Part shown: one piece after another, positions 34,227 through 42,299 of the stretch
Layout: each line of letters begins with the position of its first letter
Numbering within the stretch: position 1 is the stretch's first letter
DNA from: Microvirga sp. 3-52
Lineage (GTDB): Bacteria > Pseudomonadota > Alphaproteobacteria > Rhizobiales > Beijerinckiaceae
Direction: 5' to 3'
Assembly: GCF_018383585.1 (NCBI RefSeq)
Contig: NZ_JAHAMK010000019.1
Span: 54,427-96,725, forward strand
Length of the DNA stretch: 42,299 nucleotides
The notes under the pieces: generated by a model
Database searches by the model: none
Told to the model about the DNA's origin: nothing
What the model saw: only the letters and a program-made list of their open reading frames with translations
Position numbers and translations under genes: made by a program

Positions 34227-34539
34227 GTCATGGCCGGGCCTGTTCCGGCCATCCCGATTGGGCGGGGCACGGCGCTCGAAACCATCGGGATCACCGGCAC
34301 GAGGCCGGTGATGACGTCGGAGGGTCCGAGGGCCGGTGATGACGGGGCGGGAACGGTGATGACGCGGTGGGGCAGGACACTGTCCCGGGTCACACTGTCA
34401 TTGGACACACCCTCCTTCGTCCTGCGCCTGCCTTGGTCACACCCTTTGCCGTCATGGCCGGGCTTGACCCGGCCATCCCGATGCTGAGAGGCGCGGTGCT
34501 TCAATCCATCGGGATCACTGGCACGAGCCCGGTGATGAC
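34227..34539. repeat. Composite array of dispersed palindromic repeats
   Basis: Full copies at 34227-34315 and 34451-34539 surround satellite half-arms (GGCCGGTGATGACGG at 34330, GGTGATGACGCGGTGG at 34353) and a linker GACACTGTCCCGGGTCAC. The block 34290-34400 is repeated inverted at 1-115 and the copy-linker-copy order recurs at 18.1-18.4 kb. Spurious frames reading through such copies give peptides like GLVPAIP and GITGTSPVMT; none is a gene. Confidence 0.88.
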
Positions 34540-34578
34540 GGGGGAGAGCGGATGTAACGCTATGTTCTCACTTTGTTC

Positions 34579-34607
34579 TTGACACTATGTATCACCTGGG
34601 CTAGACC
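34579..34607 (+). promoter_or_regulatory. Possible promoter in an unassigned gap
   Basis: TTGACA at 34579, 17 bases, then TAGACC at 34602. It stands in the 34540-34931 gap, where no convincing gene is found; an open frame there continues antisense to the next gene and is rejected. A small RNA could start here, but no terminator was identified. Confidence 0.2.
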
Positions 34608-34931
34608 TGTGCTCATCCCGGCCCGACGGGGGGCGCGCTCGCGAGGCGTCGCAGATGTGGGGCGGGGAGCGGTCCCGCCGCAGGCCTCGCACGCCTGTTG
34701 GCAGGAGGCCCTTGGCAGCCGGGTGCTGGTCCAAGTCTCAACGCCTAAAAGTACCGCGTGCGAAGAGGCATCCTGGCTCTTCCATCAAACCCTAGATCAT
34801 CGAGCCGGGCCGCCACTCGCGCCACCCTCGATCAACCTGACGGCTCAGGGCTCCCAAGCTCTGGGCCTACGGGTGCTGGCTCTTGGACAGGAGACGATCA
34901 TCCCCTCGCAGACGTCATCACACCCTCCCAC

Positions 34932-35037
34932 GTCATGGCCGGCCTTGTGCCGGCCATCCCGATCGGACAAGCGCCGCGCTGTTCCACATCGAGATCACCG
35001 GCACCCGTCCCCGGATCAAGTCCGGGGAGGCGATGAC
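34932..35037. repeat. Dispersed palindromic repeat, extended copy
   Basis: GTCATGGCCGGCCTTGTGCC... left arm, AAGCGCCGCGC middle and a right arm enlarged by CCCGGATCAAGTCCGGG before GATGAC. It ends six bases before the stop of the UPF0173 gene. Confidence 0.88.
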
Positions 35038-35043
35038 GGCGGG

Positions 35044-35751
35044 TTACTTTTGCACCGTCACGCCCACGGTCTTGTGCGGCACCACGACCTGAATGCCCTT
35101 GCCATCGAGAGCCGCGACGAAGCGGTCGGCGTTGGGCACCAGCGGCGGGAAGGAGGCGTAGTGGCAAGGGATAGCGGCCTTCGCGCCGCTGAAATAGCGC
35201 TCGACCGCCAGGGCCGCCACCTCGGGCCCCATCGTGAACCGGTCGCCGATGGGCACGATCACCACGTCGGGCTTATGGATCTCGGCGATCAGGGCCATGT
35301 CGCCGAAAATGTCCGTGTCGCCCATGTGGTAGATCGTCGGCTCGCCCGGCGCCTTCACGACAATCCCATTGGCGCTGCCGAGCGGGAAGTTCACGTCCAT
35401 CTCCACGAGGCCGGAGGAGTGATCCGCCCGCACCAGGGTGACGGTGAAGCCGTCCTGATCCGTCGTGCCGCCCGTGTTCATGGGATCGAAGTTCTGAACG
35501 CCCTGCTTGGCGAGATACATGCAGAGCTCGAAATTGGTGACGACCTTGGCGCCCGTACTCTTCGCAATGTGGACGGTGTCGCCCACATGGTCCCCATGGC
35601 CGTGCGTGAGGAGGACGTGGGAGATGCCCTCGGTGATCCTCGCCGTGTCGCCTTCGAAGGCTGGGTTGCCGGTGAAGAACGGATCGATGAGCACGGCCTT
35701 GCCGGCGAAGTCGAGCCGGAAGGCGGAATGACCGAACCATGTGATTTTCAT
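35044..35751 (-). CDS. UPF0173 metal-dependent hydrolase (metallo-beta-lactamase fold)
   Basis: From the ATG at 35751 (AAGGGAA upstream) the product is 235 aa. It begins [14 protein letters not shown] and has the [10 protein letters not shown] metal site, DHSSGL, the bridging Asp in [11 protein letters not shown] and a C-terminal [10 protein letters not shown]. The family is the UPF0173/UlaG-like group of MBL hydrolases, cytoplasmic, activity unassigned. It is divergent from the sugar transporter operon. Confidence 0.93.
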   Translation of the reverse strand: MKITWFGHSAFRLDFAGKAVLIDPFFTGNPAFEGDTARITEGISHVLLTHGHGDHVGDTVHIAKSTGAKVVTNFELCMYLAKQGVQNFDPMNTGGTTDQDGFTVTLVRADHSSGLVEMDVNFPLGSANGIVVKAPGEPTIYHMGDTDIFGDMALIAEIHKPDVVIVPIGDRFTMGPEVAALAVERYFSGAKAAIPCHYASFPPLVPNADRFVAALDGKGIQVVVPHKTVGVTVQK

Positions 35752-35882
35752 GAGAATTCCCTTGTATTCGGCAACATGAGATGGGGCAGACGCGGGCCGT
35801 CGACCACGTTCCACAGGAACAAAACGGCAGGTCGGGCTTTAAGAAGCTAAGCAATAAACATCAAGTCTGCAGGAGGATAGCC

Positions 35883-37148
35883 ATGCCCCGCCTCATCGCC
35901 AGCTTCGCGGCAGCCGCCGGACTTCTCGCATCCACCAGTGCCTGGGCTGTCGAGATCTCCATCTCGTGCAGCGCGCTCGGCAAGGAATACGAGATCTGCA
36001 AGCAGGGCGTCGACGCCTGGGCGAGCAAAACCGGCAACACGGTCAAGATCGTCTCGACGCCCAACTCCGCCACCGAGCGTCTCGCCCTGTTTCAGCAGCT
36101 TCTCGCCGCGGGCGCCGGCGACATCGACGTGTTCCAGATCGACGTGGTCTGGACCGGCACCCTGGGCAATCACCTGCTCGACCTGACCTCCAAGGCGCAA
36201 GGCACGATCGGCGATCATCTTCCCGCCATGGTCGAGACCAGCCGGGTCGAGGGCAAGCTGATGGCCGTACCGTGGTTCGCCGATGCGGGCCTGCTCTATT
36301 ACCGCAAGGACCTTCTGGACAAATACAAGCGGCCCGTGCCGCAGACATGGGCCGATCTCAACGAGACGGCCCGCCTCATCCAGGAGGGCGAGCGCAAGGA
36401 GGGCCGCGGCGACTTCTGGGGCTATACCTGGCAGGGCCGCGCGTATGAGGGCCTGACCACCAACGCGCTCGAATGGATCGCCTCCTACAATGGCGGCACC
36501 ATCGTCGACGAGAAGGGCGAGGTCACCATCGAGAATCCGAAGGCCATCGAGGCCCTGAAGATGGCCGCTGGCTGGGTCGGCACGATCACGCCCGAAGGGG
36601 TGCTCAACTACACGGAGGAGGAGGCGCGCGGCGTCTTCCAATCCGGCAACGCCGCTTTCATGCGCAATTGGCCTTATGCCTGGGCGCTGGCGCAAGGAGC
36701 CGATAGCACCATCAAGGACAAGGTCGGCATTGCGCCCCTGCCGAAGGGCGGCGCGGATGATCGCCATGCGGGCACTCTCGGCGGGCAGCTTCTCGCCGTG
36801 TCCAAATATTCCAAAAATGCCGAGGCCGCGACCGATCTCGTGATGTATCTGACGAGCGAGGCCGAGCAGAAGCGCCGTGCGGTCGAAGGCTCCTTCAATC
36901 CGACCATCGTGTCGCTCTACAGCGACGCCGACATCGCCAAGGCCAATCCGTTCATCGGCGATCTCGTCGACGTGTTCAGCAATGCGGTCGCGCGCCCTGC
37001 CACCGTGACGGGACAGAACTACAACAAGGTCTCGACCGAGTTCTTCAATGCGGTGCACCAGGTTCTCTCCAAGCGTGCGGAACCCGCGCAGGCGCTGAAC
37101 CGCCTGGATCGTGACCTGAAGCGGATCAAGCGCAACGGCTGGCAATGA
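35883..37148 (+). CDS. thuE: Trehalose/maltose-type ABC transporter, substrate-binding protein
   Basis: GGAGGA precedes the ATG. The 421-aa product has a signal peptide (LIASFAAAAGLLASTSAWA) and the ThuE-like start VEISISCSALGKEYEICKQ, then VSTPNSATERLALFQQLLAA, IDVFQIDVVWTG and WPYAWALAQGA. As in family 1 sugar-binding proteins it should bind an alpha-glucoside disaccharide in the periplasm; ThuE homologues in Rhizobium/Sinorhizobium take trehalose, maltose and sucrose. First gene of a four-gene operon, coupled to the permease by ATGA. No neighbouring regulator or catabolic gene (no thuAB) is seen. Confidence 0.85.
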   Translation: MPRLIASFAAAAGLLASTSAWAVEISISCSALGKEYEICKQGVDAWASKTGNTVKIVSTPNSATERLALFQQLLAAGAGDIDVFQIDVVWTGTLGNHLLDLTSKAQGTIGDHLPAMVETSRVEGKLMAVPWFADAGLLYYRKDLLDKYKRPVPQTWADLNETARLIQEGERKEGRGDFWGYTWQGRAYEGLTTNALEWIASYNGGTIVDEKGEVTIENPKAIEALKMAAGWVGTITPEGVLNYTEEEARGVFQSGNAAFMRNWPYAWALAQGADSTIKDKVGIAPLPKGGADDRHAGTLGGQLLAVSKYSKNAEAATDLVMYLTSEAEQKRRAVEGSFNPTIVSLYSDADIAKANPFIGDLVDVFSNAVARPATVTGQNYNKVSTEFFNAVHQVLSKRAEPAQALNRLDRDLKRIKRNGWQ

Positions 37149-38122
37149 TCATGAGCGGTGCCGTCGCTCAGGACGGCGTCCCTGTTCAGCAACAGGTGCA
37201 GGGACGCCGCTCATCGCTGACGCGCTCGCGCATCAGGGCGGCGTGGCTCTTCATCGCGCCGAGCCTGATCGTCGTTGCGCTCATTGCCGGCTGGCCCCTG
37301 GTGCGGACGATCTGGTTCAGCCTCACCGATGCCGACCTCAACAATCTGAGCGATTACGACTTCATCGGCTTCGAGAATTATCTCGCCAACTACGACGGCG
37401 AGTGGTTCGGGATCCTGACCGAGCCCGACTGGTGGCATTCCGTCTGGAACACCCTGTGGTTCACCCTCGTGTCGGTTTCCATCGAGACGGTGCTCGGCAT
37501 CGTCGTGGCGCTGATCCTGAACGCGGCGTTCCCGGGCCGCGGCATCATGCGGGCCATCGTCCTGATCCCCTGGGCGATCCCCACCATCGTGTCGGCCAAG
37601 ATGTGGAACTGGATGCTGCACGACCAGTTCGGCGTCATCAACGATCTCCTGCTGCGCATCGGCCTGATCGCCGCGCCCGTCAGCTGGACGGCCAATACGG
37701 ACACGGCGTTATGGGCCGCCGTCATGGTGGATGTCTGGAAGCACACGTCCTTCATGGCCCTGCTCATCCTGGCCGCCCTTCAGATGCTGCCGCAGGATAT
37801 CTACGAGGCTGCGAAAGTGGACGGCGTTTCTCCCATTCGCGTCTTCTTCCGAGTGACCCTGCCGCTCATCAAGCCGGCGCTGCTGGTCGCGGTGATCTTC
37901 CGTTCCCTCGATGCCCTACGCGTCTTCGATCTCATCTATGTTCTGACGTCGAACTCGAAGGACACGGCCTCCATGTCCGTTTATGCGCGCCAGCAGCTCG
38001 TCGATTTCCAGGAGGTGGGCCTCGGCTCCGCTGCCTCGACGCTGATCTTCCTGATCATCGCCCTCATCGTCGTGATCACGCTCGCGGCCGGGCGTGTTCG
38101 GCTCGGGGAGGATCCGCGATGA
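37145..38122 (+). CDS. thuF: ABC sugar transporter permease 1
   Basis: The 325-aa protein has six transmembrane helices, with the ATPase-coupling EAA loop YEAAKVDGVSPIRVFFRVTL near residue 219. It overlaps the binding-protein gene and the second permease gene by ATGA. MalF-like role; the start at 37145 gives a 35-residue cytoplasmic leader. Confidence 0.93.
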   Translation: MIMSGAVAQDGVPVQQQVQGRRSSLTRSRIRAAWLFIAPSLIVVALIAGWPLVRTIWFSLTDADLNNLSDYDFIGFENYLANYDGEWFGILTEPDWWHSVWNTLWFTLVSVSIETVLGIVVALILNAAFPGRGIMRAIVLIPWAIPTIVSAKMWNWMLHDQFGVINDLLLRIGLIAAPVSWTANTDTALWAAVMVDVWKHTSFMALLILAALQMLPQDIYEAAKVDGVSPIRVFFRVTLPLIKPALLVAVIFRSLDALRVFDLIYVLTSNSKDTASMSVYARQQLVDFQEVGLGSAASTLIFLIIALIVVITLAAGRVRLGEDPR

Positions 38123-38943
38123 GGTTTCTCGCGCGGATTGGCTTTTGGCTGCTCGTGATCGTCATTGCGTTCTTCGCGGTTTTTCCGTTCTACTACGCCG
38201 TCATCTCGTCCTTCCGATCCGGAAGCGAATTGTTCTCGGTGGCCTATTGGCCGGAGCGGTTGGATCTTTCGAATTATTTCGCCGTGTTCGAGCGCCAGCC
38301 CTTCGGCCAGAACATCCTGAACTCGATCGTCGTGTCGGGCTCCGTGGTCGCCCTGTCGCTGGGCCTGGGGATCACGGCGGCCTACGCCTTCGGGCGCATC
38401 GCCTTTCGCGGCCGCTCGCTCCTGCTCATGACGATCCTCGCCGTCTCCATGTTTCCTCAGGTGGCGGTGCTCGCCGGTATGTTCGAGCTGATCCGAGCTT
38501 TTGGCCTCTACAACACCCTGCCTGGGCTGATCCTCGCCAATCTCATGCTCACCCTGCCCTTCACGATCTGGGTGCTCACCACCTTCATGCGCGAATTGCC
38601 GAAGGAGATCGAGGAGGCGGCCTTCGTCGACGGCGCGACGCCGTGGATCGTGGTGCGGCGCGTGTTCCTGCCGCTCATGGCGCCCGCGGCCGTGACGACG
38701 GGGCTTCTCGCCTTCATCGTGTCGTGGAACGAGTTCCTCTTCGCCCTCACCTTCACGCTCACCAACGAGCGGCGCACGGTGCCGCCTGCCATCGCCCTCA
38801 TGAGCGGCTCGACGGCCTATGAGCTGCCCTGGGGCACCATCATGGCAGGCTCCGTCATCGTGACGATCCCGATCATCGCCCTGGTGCTCGTGTTCCAGCG
38901 CAAGATCGTGGCCGGCCTCACGGCCGGGGCCGTGAAGGGCTAG
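38119..38943 (+). CDS. thuG: ABC sugar transporter permease 2
   Basis: Start MRFLARIGFWLLVIVIAFFA is the ATG overlapping the thuF-like stop; a longer frame upstream is the shadow of that gene. The 274-aa protein has six helices and the EAA loop IEEAAFVDGATPWIVVRRVF near 170. MalG-like partner of the preceding permease. Confidence 0.93.
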   Translation: MRFLARIGFWLLVIVIAFFAVFPFYYAVISSFRSGSELFSVAYWPERLDLSNYFAVFERQPFGQNILNSIVVSGSVVALSLGLGITAAYAFGRIAFRGRSLLLMTILAVSMFPQVAVLAGMFELIRAFGLYNTLPGLILANLMLTLPFTIWVLTTFMRELPKEIEEAAFVDGATPWIVVRRVFLPLMAPAAVTTGLLAFIVSWNEFLFALTFTLTNERRTVPPAIALMSGSTAYELPWGTIMAGSVIVTIPIIALVLVFQRKIVAGLTAGAVKG

Positions 38944-38961
38944 TTCAAGGAATGCTGTTCA

Positions 38962-40095
38962 ATGGCTGATGTCGTCCTCAAGAATGTCCAGAAATCCTTT
39001 GGCCGGATCAAGGTCATCCACGGCGTCGATCTCGACATCCGAGACGGCGAGTTCGTCGTCTTCGTCGGCCCGTCCGGCTGCGGGAAATCCACCCTGCTGC
39101 GCCTCATCGCTGGGCTCGAGGACATTACCGCCGGCGATCTCTTCATCGGCGGCGAGCGTGTGAATGATCTTGCTCCTGCCAAGCGTGGGATCGCCATGGT
39201 GTTCCAGTCCTACGCGCTCTACCCGCACATGAACGTCTACGACAACATGGCCTTCGGCCTGGAGCTGGCGAAGTCCTCGAAGGCTCAGATCGACGCCAAG
39301 GTGCGCGAGGCTGCGCGCATGCTGCAGATCGAGGCGCTCCTCGATCGCAAGCCCCGGCAGCTCTCCGGCGGCCAGCGCCAGCGCGTCGCCATCGGCCGCG
39401 CCATCGTACGCAACCCCGAGGTGTTTCTCTTCGACGAGCCGCTCTCCAACCTCGATGCGGCGCTTCGGGTTCAGACCCGCATCGAGATCGCCACGCTCCA
39501 CCATGACACGCGCGCAACCATGATCTACGTGACGCACGACCAGGTGGAGGCGATGACGCTCGCCAACCGGATCGTGGTACTCAACGCCGGACGGATCGAG
39601 CAGGTCGGCACGCCGCTCGAGCTCTATCACCGCCCGGCCAACCTGTTCGTCGCCGGCTTCATCGGCTCGCCGCAGATGAATTTCATGGAGTGCCAGGTCG
39701 CTGGCATTGGGCCGAACGAGGTGCTGGTGAGCCTGCCCGGCGGCGGAACCCTGGCCGTTCCGGTTGCGCCGGCAGGTATCGGGCCGGGCGAGCCCGTCAC
39801 CCTCGGTGTCAGACCCGACCACGTGCGTGTGAGCCCTCAAGGCTCCCTCAAGGGGCGGGTCGAGTTGGTCGAGGAGCTTGGCGAGAACCATCTGCTCTAC
39901 GTCGATGTGGGTCAGGGCCGCCGCCTGACCGTACGCGAGCCGGGCGATGCACGGCACGAGATGGGAACCACCGTCAGCCTCGATCTCGCCCGCGAGTTCT
40001 GCCACCTGTTCAATCGCTCGGGGGAAGCTTTGCCGTCACGCGCCGGCGCCACAAGCCCCGCCCCGTCATCGCCCGATCTGACAAGCGCTGCGTGA
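38962..40095 (+). CDS. thuK: ABC sugar transporter ATPase (MalK/UgpC type)
   Basis: The 377-aa protein has Walker [15 protein letters not shown]-loop [12 protein letters not shown], signature [14 protein letters not shown], Walker [14 protein letters not shown] and a C-terminal regulatory OB/TOBE domain (about 236-350). The last ~20 residues ([19 protein letters not shown]) are not part of the usual fold; their DNA (40063-40095) resembles the middle of the dispersed repeat, so the gene's end seems to have been rewritten by a repeat copy. Follows the permease by 18 bases. Confidence 0.93.
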   Translation: MADVVLKNVQKSFGRIKVIHGVDLDIRDGEFVVFVGPSGCGKSTLLRLIAGLEDITAGDLFIGGERVNDLAPAKRGIAMVFQSYALYPHMNVYDNMAFGLELAKSSKAQIDAKVREAARMLQIEALLDRKPRQLSGGQRQRVAIGRAIVRNPEVFLFDEPLSNLDAALRVQTRIEIATLHHDTRATMIYVTHDQVEAMTLANRIVVLNAGRIEQVGTPLELYHRPANLFVAGFIGSPQMNFMECQVAGIGPNEVLVSLPGGGTLAVPVAPAGIGPGEPVTLGVRPDHVRVSPQGSLKGRVELVEELGENHLLYVDVGQGRRLTVREPGDARHEMGTTVSLDLAREFCHLFNRSGEALPSRAGATSPAPSSPDLTSAA

Positions 40096-40120
40096 GGCTG
40101 AGCGGCCGGTCCTCTACCGC

Positions 40121-40210
40121 GTCATGGCCGGGCTTGTCCCGGCCATCCCGATACGGGAAAAACTCGGCGCCTTAAAGAATCGAGATCACCGGCACAAGGC
40201 CGGCGATGAC
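40121..40210. repeat. Dispersed palindromic repeat, copy at 40.1 kb
   Basis: GTCATGGCCGGGCTTGTCCC left arm and ATCACCGGCACAAGGCCGGC...GATGAC right arm, with CTCGGCGCCTTAAAGAAT in the middle. It lies between the sugar transporter operon and ruvX. Confidence 0.9.
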
Positions 40211-40308
40211 GTCGAGGATTATCGGAGATGGCGGCGTCTCTCCCGTCTCGACGCCGGGCGACTTCCCCTATACTGGCTGGGATCCGGCAGGAGTACGAGG
40301 TGGCAGCC

Positions 40309-40872
40309 ATGATCTCACGAGACGATGAACTGGTCGCCTTCATCGACGGCCTGGCGCCGCGGGCACGCCTTATGGGCGTCGATCTCGGCACCAAGACCAT
40401 CGGCCTTGCCCTCTCCGACGTGGAAAGGCGCATTGCAACCCCGCTTGAGACGATCAAGCGGATGAAGTTCACCCCCGATGTGGGCCGCATCAAGGATCTT
40501 GTCGCGCGCTACGAGGTCGGTGGCCTGGTCTTCGGCTTGCCGCTCAACATGGACGGCACGGAGGGCCCGCGCTCGCAGGCCACGCGCGCCTTCGTGCGCA
40601 ACATGAAGCCCCTCCTGCCTCTGCCCATCCTGTTCTGGGACGAGCGCATGTCCACCATGGTGGTGACCCGCACCCTCCTTGACGCGGACGCCTCCCGGGC
40701 CAAGCGGGCCGACGCCGTCGACAAGATGGCTGCCGCTTACATCCTTCAAGGCGCTCTCGACCGCTACGAGAGAATCGCCGCCGCTGCGGAAGCGGCTGAG
40801 GACGAGGCGGCGTTCAGATCAGGTCTCGATATGGATACGCCAAAAGGCGGGGCGGTGGACGAGGAAATCTAG
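40309..40872 (+). CDS. ruvX: Holliday junction resolvase-like RuvX (YqgF)
   Basis: From [15 protein letters not shown] (40309; GAGG about 8 bases upstream) the product is 187 aa. [17 protein letters not shown] is the RNase H-like N-terminus with catalytic Asp; [19 protein letters not shown] holds the conserved GLPLxx[10 protein letters not shown] the Glu, and [13 protein letters not shown] the final Asp. Implicated in 16S rRNA 5' processing and possibly recombination. The C-terminal ~40 residues are an acidic extension. Confidence 0.93.
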   Translation: MISRDDELVAFIDGLAPRARLMGVDLGTKTIGLALSDVERRIATPLETIKRMKFTPDVGRIKDLVARYEVGGLVFGLPLNMDGTEGPRSQATRAFVRNMKPLLPLPILFWDERMSTMVVTRTLLDADASRAKRADAVDKMAAAYILQGALDRYERIAAAAEAAEDEAAFRSGLDMDTPKGGAVDEEI

Positions 40873-41003
40873 GCTGCCGGACGAGAGCAGTTTTCGGCGA
40901 AGTCGATCCGGTTCATCGTCAAATACAGTGCAGCACCATACTCGAAAGGTTTGGCGAAGCGGTACAGTTCCTGGATCCGCAGCCAATATGATGATATATT
41001 ACT
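40869..41003 (-). other. Open coding-like fragment without a start
   Basis: The minus strand from 41003 down to a TAG at 40871-40869 reads YWLRIQELYRFAKPFEYG, then AALYLTMNRIDFAENCSRPA, a protein-like composition, but there is no ATG, GTG or TTG before the single Met. It may be the 3' remnant of a lost gene or chance. The rest of 40873-41184 shows no gene; an AT-rich patch (40985-41000) stands out. Confidence 0.2.
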
Positions 41004-41184
41004 TCACAAGATCAAGTCATTCATCTTCGCAATCCACCCGTTCGTTTACCGACACGCCTTCTTGAAGGCTTGACGCGGCGGCAAAAGCCCCCTATCTCAC
41101 CGCGAACCGCGACGCCGGTTTCGAATCCCTGCCCGAGATGCTGAGATAAGTTTCAGAAAAGGCAAAGGATTTCAGAGGCTTCGG

Positions 41185-41258
41185 TGGGGGATAGTTTAAT
41201 GGTAGAACAGCGGACTCTGACTCCGCTAGTCTTGGTTCGAATCCAGGTCCCCCAGCCA
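41185..41258 (+). tRNA. tRNA-Gln (anticodon CTG)
   Basis: Acceptor TGGGGGA (41185-41191) pairs with TCCCCCA (41248-41254), then discriminator G and an encoded CCA (41256-41258). Anticodon stem GCGGA/TCCGC with loop CTCTGAC gives CTG, for CAG codons. The T-arm is CTTGG-TTCGAAT-CCAGG. Its 3' end marks the start of an irregular segment, as tRNA genes often serve as attachment sites. Confidence 0.95.
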
Positions 41259-41549
41259 TCTCAGATTTTTGACAACTTCTGATTCGAGAGTCTTGATCGA
41301 CAGGACGGTTTTAGAAGCGTTTTCAATGTTCGTTCTGGAATTCCCGGCTGCGGGTCTATGAATGGCCCTTCCAGTCTCCGTCGCAGGTTCGAAAGCTGCC
41401 GCCATCACCGAGCTCGCCGGACAGCCCGTCCGCCCCACCTGGAAAAGCCGGCTCCACAGAATGGCCCAATAAACTGCGAAGCTAAGCCGCATTCCAGCCA
41501 AGGTTAATCTTTAGCTAACAGCCTCCCGTAGGGGCAATTACGGGCCGGG

Positions 41550-41589
41550 GCCGCGCCTTGAGCCGTCATAAGGTTCAGGCGCGGCTTTT
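41550..41589 (+). terminator. Rho-independent terminator
   Basis: GCCGCGCC ... GGCGCGGC followed by TTTTC, with the flanking TTGA/TTCA extending the stem. No clear gene ends just before it: 41259-41549 holds only short, weak frames (including 36 codons at 41362-41472 without a ribosome site). Confidence 0.75.
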
Positions 41590-42029
41590 CTTCACGCCCG
41601 CTCGTCGATGCCGTTACAAACTCATGCCATCTCCAAGTCGGGGACGTCCAAACGGATCGAGCGATAAACTTCGACGCGCTCAAGGGTTTCAGCGCGAGGG
41701 ACGACGCCGTCTGGCTCGACAACATGATCTTCACGAAGTTCGGCAAAGGTACGCCTTCCAAGCTGGTTCAGCTTCAGGATCGGTTCCTTGTCGTCGACTC
41801 CCGGTCAAGTGACAAAGACGACTACGTCTTGTACGACAAGAACTCGGGTATCCTGTCTTACAATCCAGATGAATCCGGCTCCAAGATCCCTATCGAATTC
41901 GCGCAGTTGAAGAAGGGGACGATATTGGCGTACCAGGATCCGTTCGTTGTCCGAGGAATGAATGCGACAGGCATTCTACTCGGTCTCTTCGGTTTCATCG
42001 TCCCATCCAATGGCAGCCGGCAGCACTGA
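41562..42029 (+). pseudogene. Fragment of an RTX-type (hemolysin-type Ca-binding) secreted protein
   Basis: The frame open from 41562 reads FDALKGFSARDDAVWLDNMI, then FTKFGKG, YVLYDKNSGILSYNPDESGS and IEFAQLKKG, closing near DPFVV. This is the signature of the C-terminal part of serralysin/RTX proteins (DxxxLDN...F, YD..tG.L.YD.DGsG). No upstream Ca-binding GGxGxDxux repeats, no start and an abnormal tail (RGMNATGILLGLFG) after FVV; so it is a remnant. ATG at 41724 would give only 101 aa. Base composition is lower in GC than the core genes, a sign of transfer. Confidence 0.7.
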
Positions 42030-42180
42030 TGTTGCGTCGATAGCCTCCTTCAATCCCCGGACAGCCTTGATCTGCTCGTCCGTAAACTTCAGCGCGATAT
42101 CCATGCCGTGGGCCCAGAAATCGAGAACCATCATCTTCTCATCTAAAGCGCTTTTGATCTGGACTTGAATCCATTCGGGT
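41976..42180 (-). pseudogene. Unrecognised coding fragment cut by an IS630 element
   Basis: Minus-strand frame ending at a TAG (41978-41976) reads EWIQVQIKSALDEKMMVLDF, then WAHGMDIALKFTDEQ, IKAVRGLKEAID and GWDDETEETE at the C-terminus. The composition is clearly protein-like with an acidic tail. The frame stays open upstream into the IS630 region without a start, so the 5' end seems to have been replaced; an internal ATG at 42134 is possible but would give 52 aa. The family is not recognised. It overlaps the RTX fragment's end on the other strand. The boundary 42180 is approximate. Confidence 0.5.
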
Positions 42181-42220
42181 GGGCTGTGCGTTGACAGGCA
42201 TATGGCCCGGGAGGCAAGCC

Positions 42221-42299
42221 ATGCCCCAGCCCTATTCCGCTGATCTGCGTGCGCGTGTTCTGGTCGCCGGTGCGCGCGGCGACCTTCCTCAAGTTGAGA
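42221..42299 (+). mobile_element. IS630-family transposase, first 26 codons
   Basis: GGGAGG lies 7 bases before the ATG. The visible residues MPQPYSADLRARVLVAGARG match the usual start of IS630-family orfA/transposases (PYSxDLRxRVv, helix-turn-helix). The rest lies beyond the window. A TTGACA at 42191-42196 may be its promoter. Inverted terminal repeats cannot be fixed from one end. Confidence 0.85.

Noticed and set aside
34573..35850. 425-codon plus-strand open frame over the unassigned gap and the UPF0173 gene
   Set aside because: Passes through a repeat and is antisense to a clear metallo-hydrolase gene; no domain seen.
41080..41150. GGTTTCGAATCCC segment resembling a tRNA T-arm, within a TATCTCA/TGAGATA inverted pair
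   Set aside because: No matching acceptor, D-arm or anticodon arm could be drawn around it.
41226..41501. 91-codon minus-strand open frame ending WLGDLDSNQD
   Set aside because: Its C-terminus is the antisense of the tRNA-Gln gene, a well-known source of false proteins; no ribosome site.
1..42299. CRISPR array or tandem short-spacer repeats
   Set aside because: Repeats are palindromic, dispersed and irregularly spaced, without unique spacers of constant length and without cas genes.

Overview
The window looks like chromosome of a high-GC alphaproteobacterium of the order Hyphomicrobiales (Rhizobiales), most likely in or near Methylobacteriaceae (a Microvirga-like genome would fit). This is an inference from an hda-ppk-ppx block, ThuEFGK-type sugar transport genes, separate gatCA and gatB loci, and several families of intergenic palindromes typical of the order. 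It rests on recognition, not on a database search.

Region 1 (1-4.6 kb) is mildly accessory. It holds an intergenic repeat, small membrane or secreted proteins, a stand-alone WYL-like protein, and a two-gene exporter: a C39-peptidase ABC transporter coupled to an unusually short HlyD-type fusion protein that lacks the coiled coil. Region 2 (4.7-15.6 kb) is core: rnd (+); a frameshifted NUDIX gene and a 2OG-Fe(II) oxygenase (-); a tightly overlapped minus-strand operon of CDP-alcohol phosphatidyltransferase, AI-2E permease, hda, ppk and ppx; and purM-purN (+). Region 3 (15.6-27.9 kb) is a mosaic of single genes: MltB-type transglycosylase, cupin, molybdopterin oxidoreductase, ndk, DUF2147, two GSTs, two GNATs, DUF4345, a class III nucleotide cyclase with an N-terminal zinc-ribbon-like module, and an SGNH hydrolase. 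Region 4 (28.0-34.1 kb) holds gatB, a membrane-anchored low-complexity protein, an uncharacterised 175-aa protein, an EamA exporter, and gatC-gatA. Region 5 (34.2-40.9 kb) holds repeats, a UPF0173 metallo-hydrolase, a complete trehalose/maltose-type ABC importer operon (thuEFGK-like), and ruvX.

Region 6 (40.9-42.3 kb) begins at a tRNA-Gln(CTG) and looks like the edge of an acquired segment. It has a fragment of an RTX-type protein, a minus-strand coding fragment that runs into an IS630-family element without a start, and the first 26 codons of the IS630 transposase.

A dominant non-coding theme is a dispersed palindromic repeat with arms like GTCATGGCCGG and CCGGTGATGAC, about 80-105 bp long. 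It occurs about ten times in the gaps between genes, sometimes in composite arrays, and appears to have supplied the 3' end of the ThuK-like gene. Two neighbouring genes near 6.3-6.6 kb each show a probable one-base frameshift, so local sequence error must be considered. I see no CRISPR array, prophage or complete new defence system. The most unusual items are the reduced HlyD partner, the repeat architecture and the tRNA-Gln junction.
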